A DNA stretch of 11,279 nucleotides. It comes from Chromatiales bacterium. GTDB lineage: Bacteria > Pseudomonadota > Gammaproteobacteria > CAMYNG01. Position 1 is the stretch's first letter. The number at the start of each line of letters is the position of its first letter. The stretch spans positions 1 to 11,279 of the forward strand of contig JALSIK010000257.1 in NCBI GenBank assembly GCA_026990045.1. Direction: 5' to 3'. The position numbers and the translations under genes were made by a program. This document shows positions 6,738 through 11,279 of the stretch, piece after piece. A model generated the notes under the pieces. That model did not search any database. It saw only the letters and a list, made by a program, of their open reading frames with translations, and was not told the DNA's origin.

Positions 6738-6905
6738 TCAGAGGACAGAGGACGGAAGACGGATGGCAGAGCCGTCGCACCGTTTCCGGAAATCAACGCA
6801 AGGGCGCAGAGGTGTAGGGTGTGACGGCGAAGCCGTCGCACCGTCCCGTTTTGCGGTCAGAAATCAACGCAAAGGCGCAAAGGACGCAAAGGGCGCGGAG
6901 AGTTT
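6738..6905. repeat. Intergenic interspersed repeat, two imperfect copies
   Basis: The gap between the convergent phosphatase and ppk1 genes contains a purine-rich GAGGAC-type stretch (about 6740-6763). Then come two imperfect copies of a composite element: GCCGTCGCACCGT (6771 and 6832) followed by AAATCAACGCAA plus GGCGCA (6790 and 6861). The second copy continues as a run of AAGG/CGCAAAGG units to about 6900. Runs of this CGCAAAGGCGCAAAGG kind recur between genes in many proteobacterial genomes and produce spurious small ORFs. I see no gene in 6732-6968. Confidence 0.65.
6818..6842. terminator. Strong hairpin downstream of the Ppx/GppA gene
   Basis: GGTGTGACGGC (6818-6828) pairs with GCCGTCGCACC (6832-6842) around a GAA loop, giving 11 pairs with one wobble. 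A short T-run (GTTTT, 6846-6850) follows a few bases later on the plus strand. It could terminate the phosphatase transcript or be a REP-like palindrome belonging to the repeat around it. A degenerate copy (6762-6776) lies 61 bases earlier. Confidence 0.45.
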
Positions 6906-6968
6906 CGTTGTATTGAAATCAGACCCGCAGCAGCGCCGCCACGGCACGAACGCCCAGGCACCCCGCCA

Positions 6969-9050
6969 CTACGGGGTCCGGCGGGTGAGTCGTTCCAGCA
7001 GGGCCTGCTGGGCGCTGACGGGGGGCTCGTCCGGCGCCGGCTGCAGGCGCCGGTAGCTGCCGTCGGGTTGCAGGATCCAGGCCTGGGTGTTGTCGGCCAG
7101 GTACAGCGCCAGGTCGTCCAGCACCCGCCGGCGCAGGACCGGGTTCTCGATGGGAAAGGCCACCTCCACGCGGCGGAAGAAGTTGCGCTCCATCCAGTCG
7201 GCGCTGGCGGCGTACACCTCGGGCCCCCCGCCGTTCTCGAAGTAGTAGACGCGCGTATGTTCCAGGAACCGGCCCACCACGGAACGCACGGTGATGTTCT
7301 CCGACACCCCGGGTATCCCGGGGCGCAGGGCACAGGCGCCGCGCACGACGAGGTCGATGCGCACCCCGGCCCGGGCCGCCCGGTACAGGGCCTGGATGCT
7401 GTCCTTCTCCACCAGCGCGTTGACCTTGACGATGATGCGGGCCGGGCGGCCGGCGCGGGCGTGGTCGGCCTCGCGTTCAATCTTTTCCAGCAACGAGCTG
7501 TGAAGGGTGAACGGTGACTGCAGCAGCCTGTTGAGCCGCTTGACCCGGCCCAGGCTGGTGAGTTCCAGGAACACGTTGTGCACGTCCTCGCCCAGCGCCG
7601 GGTCGCAGGTGAGCAGGCCGTAATCGGTGTACAGGCGCGCGGTACGGGCGTGGTAGTTGCCGGTGCCCAGGTGCACGTAGTGGCGCAGGCCGCCGGCCTC
7701 GCGCCGCACCACCAGGGCCATCTTGGCGTGGGTCTTGTAGCCCACCACCCCGTACATGACGTGGGCGCCGGCCTCCTGCAGCTTGTTGGCCAGGGCGATG
7801 TTGGCCTCCTCGTCGAACCGGGCCCGGAGTTCCACCACCACCGTGACCTCCTTGCCGGCGCGGGCGGCGGCGGCCAGGGTGTCCACGATCACCGATTCCG
7901 GGCCGGTGCGGTAGAGGGTCATCTTGATGGCCAGCACCTTCCGGTCCTGGGCCGCCTGGCGCAGGAAGTCCACCACCGGGGCGAAGGACTCGAAGGGATG
8001 GTGGAGCAGGATGTCGCGGGCGCGGATGGCCTCGAAGATGTCGCCCACGTGGCTCAACTCGGTGGGCAGGCGCGGGGTGAAGGGCGGGAACTTGAGGTCC
8101 GGCCGGTCCACCAGGTCGACGATGGCCTGCAGGCGGTTGAGGTTCACCGGGCCGTTGACCTGGTAGACGTCCTCCGGGTCCAGTTGGAACTGCTGGGCCA
8201 GGAAGGCGGCGATGCCGGCCGGGCAGTTGTCGGCCACCTCCAGACGCACCGCGTCGCCGTAGCGGCGCGAGGGCAGCTCGCCCTCCAGCGCCCGCAGCAG
8301 GTCGTCCACTTCTTCTTCGTCCACGAACAACTCGGAGTTGCGCGTGACCCGGAACTGGTAGCAGCCCGCCACCTCCATGCCCGGGAACAGGTCGGCGCTG
8401 TAGGCGTGGATCACCGAGGACAGGAACACGAAGTCCCAGGGCCCGCTGCCGGTCTCCGCCGCCGGCAGGCGGATGAGGCGGGGCAGGGCCCGGGGGGCCT
8501 GCACCACGGCCATGCCGCCCGAGCGGCCGAAGGCGTCGGTGCCCCGGAGCGAGACGATGAAATTGAGGCTCTTGTTGAGGATGCGGGGAAACGGGTGGGC
8601 CGGGTCCAGCCCCATGGGGCTGAGCACCGGCAGCAGCTCGTGGAGGAAGTACCGCCGCAGCCAGCGTTCCTGGGCCTCGCTCCACTCGCTGCGGCGGATG
8701 AAGCGGATCCGCTCCGCGGCCAGCGCCGGCAGCAGCTCCTCGTTGAGCACGCGGTACTGTTCCGCCACCAGGGCGTGGCAGCGTTCGCTCAGGGCCGTGA
8801 GCGTCTCCTGCGGGGTCATGTTCTCGGGCCCGGCCTGCACCGAGCCCATGGCCACCTTCTGCTTGAGGCCCGCGACCCGGATCTCGAACAGCTCGTCGAG
8901 GTTGGTGGAGGAAATGCACAGGAAGCGCAGGCGCTCCAGCAACGGCACGCCGGGATCCGTGGCCTGGGCCAGCACCCGGCGGTTGAATTCCACCAGGGAG
9001 AGCTCACGCGACAGGTAGAGATCGGGCCGGTCCAGGTTGAGGGTGTCCAT
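6969..9050 (-). CDS. ppk1: Polyphosphate kinase 1
   Basis: Reversibly polymerises the gamma-phosphate of ATP into inorganic polyphosphate. It is 693 residues, normal for PPK1. N-terminal domain: LYLSRELSLVEFNRRVL (11-27), STNLDELFEIRVAGL (48-62). Head domain: about 110-320. The two phospholipase-D-like catalytic domains carry KMTLYRTG (376-383), KTHAKM (439-444, His441 being the expected phosphohistidine), HLGTGNYHARTARLYTDYG (460-478), RFLEHTRVYYFENGG (594-608, second catalytic His598) and SADWMERN (616-623). All key residues are present. The reading frame is open upstream to 10007, but that part is antisense to other genes; ATG 9050 leaves the usual short N-terminus. There is no Shine-Dalgarno, and a -10-like TATACT lies just upstream, suggesting a leaderless mRNA. 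It converges on the Ppx/GppA gene. Confidence 0.97.
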   Translation of the reverse strand: MDTLNLDRPDLYLSRELSLVEFNRRVLAQATDPGVPLLERLRFLCISSTNLDELFEIRVAGLKQKVAMGSVQAGPENMTPQETLTALSERCHALVAEQYRVLNEELLPALAAERIRFIRRSEWSEAQERWLRRYFLHELLPVLSPMGLDPAHPFPRILNKSLNFIVSLRGTDAFGRSGGMAVVQAPRALPRLIRLPAAETGSGPWDFVFLSSVIHAYSADLFPGMEVAGCYQFRVTRNSELFVDEEEVDDLLRALEGELPSRRYGDAVRLEVADNCPAGIAAFLAQQFQLDPEDVYQVNGPVNLNRLQAIVDLVDRPDLKFPPFTPRLPTELSHVGDIFEAIRARDILLHHPFESFAPVVDFLRQAAQDRKVLAIKMTLYRTGPESVIVDTLAAAARAGKEVTVVVELRARFDEEANIALANKLQEAGAHVMYGVVGYKTHAKMALVVRREAGGLRHYVHLGTGNYHARTARLYTDYGLLTCDPALGEDVHNVFLELTSLGRVKRLNRLLQSPFTLHSSLLEKIEREADHARAGRPARIIVKVNALVEKDSIQALYRAARAGVRIDLVVRGACALRPGIPGVSENITVRSVVGRFLEHTRVYYFENGGGPEVYAASADWMERNFFRRVEVAFPIENPVLRRRVLDDLALYLADNTQAWILQPDGSYRRLQPAPDEPPVSAQQALLERLTRRTP

Positions 9051-9062
9051 ACATTCAGTATA
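9050..9062 (-). promoter_or_regulatory. -10 element placing ppk1 transcription start at its ATG
   Basis: TATACT (9057-9062, minus strand) matches 5 of 6 positions of TATAAT. Counting 7 bases from its last base puts +1 on the A of the ppk1 ATG (9050). No purine-rich ribosome binding site lies in the preceding 20 bases, consistent with a leaderless transcript. No good -35 is visible 16-18 bases upstream (CACCGGC region), so an activator such as a PhoB-type protein may be needed; I did not identify a clear Pho box. Confidence 0.4.
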
Positions 9063-9088
9063 GGAAACGGGGCGCCGCTGCCGGTGGC

Positions 9089-9119
9089 TTGGACCGCGAC
9101 CGGGCATGGAGTAGACTCC
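9089..9119 (+). promoter_or_regulatory. Candidate promoter and small inverted repeat ahead of the cytochrome gene
   Basis: TTGGAC (9089-9094) and TAGACT (9112-9117) are 17 bases apart, with a predicted start near 9124 and a 35-base leader to the cytochrome ATG. The -10 lies inside a small inverted repeat, GGAGT-AG-ACTCC (9108-9119), that could be an operator half-site pair. Both hexamers are weak. Confidence 0.25.
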
Positions 9120-9158
9120 GGCGGGAGCCGTGGTCGGTGCAAGACGAGGAGAGCGACG

Positions 9159-9692
9159 ATGCCGGGGAAAGCGAGACGAGCCGTCCGCCGGGGCCGTCAC
9201 GGGCATGCCGCGGTCCGGGCCCTGGGACTCATGCTGGGGCTGGCGGTCCTGGGCGGCTGTGACAGCGATGCCGTTCCGGGGGCGGATGCCGGGGCGGGGG
9301 CCCCCGCGGCCGGCGCCGCGCCGGCGCGGGCCTGGACCATTCCGGCCGCGCCCGGCACCATCGCGCGGGGGGCGCGCCTCTATGCCGAGCACTGTGCCCG
9401 CTGCCATGGCGAGCGGGGCGAAGGGGCGCCCCGCTGGACCCAGCGGGGGCCGGACGGGCGCTGGCCGCCGCCGCCCCTCGATGGCTCCGGCCATACCTGG
9501 CACCACGACCTGGCGACCCTCAAGCGGGTCATCCGCGAGGGGAGTCCGGCGGGCCAGGGCAACATGCCGGCCTGGGGCGACAAGCTGACCGAGGAGGAGA
9601 TCGAGGCCGTCATCGCATGGTTCCAGTCCCGCTGGCCCGCCCCCATCCGCGAGACCTGGCTGGAGATGAACGCCCGCGCCACCCGCGGCTGA
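9159..9692 (+). CDS. Lipoprotein c-type cytochrome, single heme
   Basis: A 177-residue periplasmic electron carrier, probably lipid-anchored. The N-terminus is basic, then hydrophobic (ALGLMLGLAVLGG, 21-33), ending in lipobox LGGC with Cys34 as the anchor. A 25-residue Ala/Gly/Pro linker follows. The class I-type cytochrome domain has one heme site CARCH (Cys79, Cys82, His83) and a likely axial methionine Met136 (NMPAWG), and ends in the helix LTEEEIEAVIAWFQSRW. An insertion rich in Pro/Trp/His (about 92-116) lies between heme site and methionine. The family is broad and the redox partner is unknown. It is divergent from ppk1, 108 bases apart. The ATG at 9159 has GAGGAGAG about 5 bases upstream; the next gene begins 114 bases after its stop. 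Confidence 0.92.
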   Translation: MPGKARRAVRRGRHGHAAVRALGLMLGLAVLGGCDSDAVPGADAGAGAPAAGAAPARAWTIPAAPGTIARGARLYAEHCARCHGERGEGAPRWTQRGPDGRWPPPPLDGSGHTWHHDLATLKRVIREGSPAGQGNMPAWGDKLTEEEIEAVIAWFQSRWPAPIRETWLEMNARATRG

Positions 9693-9753
9693 ATGCCCGG
9701 CCCGCAGGCGGGGAACTCCGGGGCCTGGAACGGGTCCATGTGCAGGATGCCGG

Positions 9754-9770
9754 GGCCCGGATCCCGGGCC
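9754..9770. terminator. Short hairpin after the cytochrome gene
   Basis: GGCCCGG (9754-9760) and CCGGGCC (9764-9770) pair exactly around ATC. It lies 62 bases after the cytochrome stop and before the next gene. No T-run follows, so it is a weak terminator candidate or a 5' leader structure of the next gene. Confidence 0.3.
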
Positions 9771-9806
9771 ATGGAAGTGACCGTACATTCTTTGCAGGAG
9801 TCGCCG

Positions 9807-10187
9807 TTGAACCGTCCCGACAAGCCTGGTTCCGCCCGCGGGGGCCTGCGCCCGCTGCTGGTGCTGTGGATGGTGGCCAGCCTGCTCTTCCTGGGGCCGC
9901 TCCAGCGCCTGCCGGCCGCCGCGGGGCCGGCGTGCGAGGCGGCCGCCGCGGCCCACCGCCACGGCCCGCCGGAGGCCGCCGTGGCCGGCAAGTGCTGTTA
10001 CCAGCACGGGGCGTGCGGTGACCTGTGCCGGGACATCTGCACCATGCCGCCGGTTCCGGCCGCTGCCGGGATGGGGACCGCGGCGGCCGTCTCCCCCGGC
10101 GGCCTTGCCCTGCCGGCCTACCTCATTTCCAGCAAGGACTTCTTTCCCGTCCCCCTGAACCCGCCTCCCATTTCCGCTTTCGCCTGA
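9807..10187 (+). CDS. Small exported Cys/His-rich protein upstream of an efflux operon
   Basis: A 126-residue protein from a TTG start at 9807, preceded by CAGGAG (9795-9800) 6 bases away. An in-frame ATG at 9771 (138 residues) or 9693 is possible but lacks a comparable ribosome binding site. One hydrophobic segment (LRPLLVLWMVASLLFLG, 14-30) looks like a signal peptide or anchor. The following part has HRHG (50-53) and a cysteine cluster KCCYQHGACGDLCRDIC (62-78: six Cys and one His), then a Pro/Ala-rich tail. Small proteins of this plan often precede metal-efflux genes, and here the next gene is an outer-membrane efflux channel 86 bases downstream. I recognise no named family; metal binding is inferred from the Cys/His cluster. 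Confidence 0.75.
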   Translation: MNRPDKPGSARGGLRPLLVLWMVASLLFLGPLQRLPAAAGPACEAAAAAHRHGPPEAAVAGKCCYQHGACGDLCRDICTMPPVPAAAGMGTAAAVSPGGLALPAYLISSKDFFPVPLNPPPISAFA

Positions 10188-10273
10188 ATCGTGGGACCAT
10201 TCGGGTTCCGCGCCCGGGTGCAGCGCCGGCCGGCCTGTACCCCCCGCTCTGTTGCGACTGACAGGTGAGAGAC

Positions 10274-11279
10274 ATGGACAAGAGAGTGATCGCGGGGATG
10301 TTCGCCTCCCTGCTCCTGTTCCCGGTCCGGGCCGCCGAGCCCCTGCCCCTGGCGGAGGCCGAGCGCCTGGCCCTGGAACGTGACGCCGTGCTGGCGGTGC
10401 TTCGGGCCGAGGTCCGGGCGCTGCAGGAATCGGCGGTGGCCGACGGCAGCCTGCCCGATCCGCGGCTCAAGCTGGGGGCCATGAGCGTGCCGGTGGACAC
10501 CTTCGATCTGGACCAGGAGCCCATGACCCAGCTCCAGGTGGGGATCCAGCAGGCCTTCCCCCCCGGGGACACCCTGGCCATCCGTTCGCGCCGGACCAAC
10601 CGCCTGGCGGCGGCGCGCGAGGCGGCGGTGCGGGAGCGCATCCGCCGGGTGCGCCGTGACGTGCGCCTCGACTGGCTGGAGACCTTCTACTGGGAGGCCG
10701 CCGGGCGGGTGGTCAACGAGAGCCGGGACCTGTTCAACCAGCTCGTCAACATCACCCAGGCCCACTACGCCGCCGGCCGCGAGCAGACCCAGCAGGACGT
10801 GACCCGGGCCCAGCTCGAGCTGGGCCTGCTGGACGATCGCCTGGTGCGGATCCGGACCATGCAGGACCAGCAGCGGGCGAAGCTCGGCAAGTGGCTGGGC
10901 CCGGCCCATGCCCGGCGGCCCCTGACGGGGGAGCCTCCCCGCTTGGCGGAGGTGCCGCCGGCGGCGGCCATCGCCGCGGGGCTGGACCGCCACCCGGTCC
11001 TGGAGGCGGCCGCGGCCCGCATCGCGGCGGCGGAGGACGGGGTGGCCCTGGCCCGCCAGGCCTACAAGCCGGGCTGGATGCTGGACGTGACCTACGGCTT
11101 CCGGGACGGCACCAATCCCGGCGGGGACGAGCGCGCCGATTTCGTCAGCGCCATGGTGAGCCTCGACCTGCCGCTGTTCACGGCCCGGCGCCAGGACCGG
11201 CGCCTGGCGGCGGCCCGCAAGCGCCTCGATGCCGCCACCGACGACCGTACCGAGCAGCGCCGCCGGCTGGTGCGGATGC
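10274..11279 (+). CDS. TolC/CzcC/CusC-family outer-membrane efflux protein, 3' end off the window
   Basis: The outer-membrane channel of a tripartite RND-type efflux pump; 335 residues are visible. A Sec signal peptide is seen (1-20, cleavage likely after VRA). The body is long alpha-helical with amphipathic hairpins: LPLAEAERLALERD (24-37), a PDPRLKLGAMSVP strand region (61-73), QVGIQQAFPPGD (88-99), a coiled-coil stretch (about 103-205), then the second repeat starting near 225 with DRHPVLEAAAARIAAAE (238-254) and VSLDLPLFTARRQ (295-307). These are hallmarks of the outer-membrane factor family, nearest in style to the CzcC/CusC heavy-metal branch. There is no lipobox cysteine. The ATG at 10274 has a purine-rich AGGTGAGAGA upstream. 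Periplasmic adaptor and RND pump genes are expected beyond 11279. Substrate (Cu/Ag or Co/Zn/Cd) cannot be read here. Confidence 0.93.
   Translation, partial: MDKRVIAGMFASLLLFPVRAAEPLPLAEAERLALERDAVLAVLRAEVRALQESAVADGSLPDPRLKLGAMSVPVDTFDLDQEPMTQLQVGIQQAFPPGDTLAIRSRRTNRLAAAREAAVRERIRRVRRDVRLDWLETFYWEAAGRVVNESRDLFNQLVNITQAHYAAGREQTQQDVTRAQLELGLLDDRLVRIRTMQDQQRAKLGKWLGPAHARRPLTGEPPRLAEVPPAAAIAAGLDRHPVLEAAAARIAAAEDGVALARQAYKPGWMLDVTYGFRDGTNPGGDERADFVSAMVSLDLPLFTARRQDRRLAAARKRLDAATDDRTEQRRRLVRM

Noticed and set aside
6771..6900. Possible CRISPR-like array
   Set aside because: Only two imperfect copies with unequal spacing (61 and 71 bases for the two modules) and no cas genes.
6763..7056. Small ORF over the repeat (NQRKGAKDAKGAE-type translation)
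   Set aside because: This is the usual spurious translation of the interspersed CGCAAAGG repeat and runs into ppk1 antisense.
9781..9800. MerR-family type operator (ACCGTAC) ahead of the small Cys-rich gene
   Set aside because: Only one half-site-like string is visible, without the matching inverted half or a 19-20-base promoter spacer.
9693..9806. Longer version of the small Cys-rich protein starting at 9693
   Set aside because: The extra 38 residues contain a hairpin region and no ribosome binding site; TTG at 9807 has CAGGAG at ideal spacing just before a basic stretch and hydrophobic segment.
9051..10007. N-terminal extension of ppk1 to 10007
   Set aside because: The upstream part is antisense to the cytochrome and small Cys-rich genes and has no PPK1 homology; PPK1 proteins begin a few residues before the conserved LYLSREL segment.
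10118..10993. Minus-strand frame opposite the efflux gene
   Set aside because: Antisense to a clear TolC-family protein; composition is typical of a shadow frame.

Overview
The window is very GC-rich and tightly packed. Its gene content (TAT-exported bc1-type Rieske protein, Ppx/GppA and PPK1 homologues, class I-type c cytochrome, copper P-type ATPase, RND-type outer-membrane channel) points to a Gram-negative proteobacterium. It is probably a high-GC gammaproteobacterium of the Chromatiales/Ectothiorhodospiraceae kind; that placement is an inference from style, not from a marker gene. Nothing suggests a phage or plasmid: there are no integrases, transposases, tRNAs, rRNAs or CRISPR arrays.

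Layout. (1) Positions 1-2780, minus strand: a three-gene cluster read from right to left. It holds a stand-alone Rieske iron-sulfur protein, a small exported Met/His-rich protein, and a copper-type P1B ATPase whose 3' end lies off the window. The ATPase N-terminus carries two YHS domains and two CPMHP-type metal-binding domains. (2) 2781-3046: a 266-bp gap with two FNR/ANR-like boxes; the upstream one is correctly spaced from a -10-like hexamer to drive the Rieske/copper cluster. (3) 3047-5088, minus strand: a two-gene NAD salvage operon, nicotinamidase (pncA) then nicotinate phosphoribosyltransferase (pncB), preceded by a possible 9-residue leader peptide that overlaps the pncA start. (4) 5259-6731, plus strand: exopolyphosphatase/GppA-family phosphatase. 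It converges across a repeat-bearing gap (6732-6968) on (5) polyphosphate kinase ppk1 (6969-9050, minus), which looks leaderless. (6) 9159-9692, plus: a lipoprotein c-type cytochrome divergent from ppk1. (7) 9807 to the end, plus: a small exported Cys/His protein followed by a TolC/CzcC/CusC-family outer-membrane efflux protein that runs off the window, probably the start of a metal-efflux (CBA) operon.

How it fits together: the two ends look like metal, probably copper, export modules. One is inner-membrane ATPase-based and the other trans-envelope. The centre handles polyphosphate turnover and NAD recycling. No completely novel system is evident. The most distinctive points are the orphan Rieske protein placed first in a copper-export cluster under probable oxygen-responsive control, the duplicated ATPase metal-binding N-terminus with a recent 111-bp internal duplication, the probable leaderless ppk1, and the leader ORF overlapping pncA.
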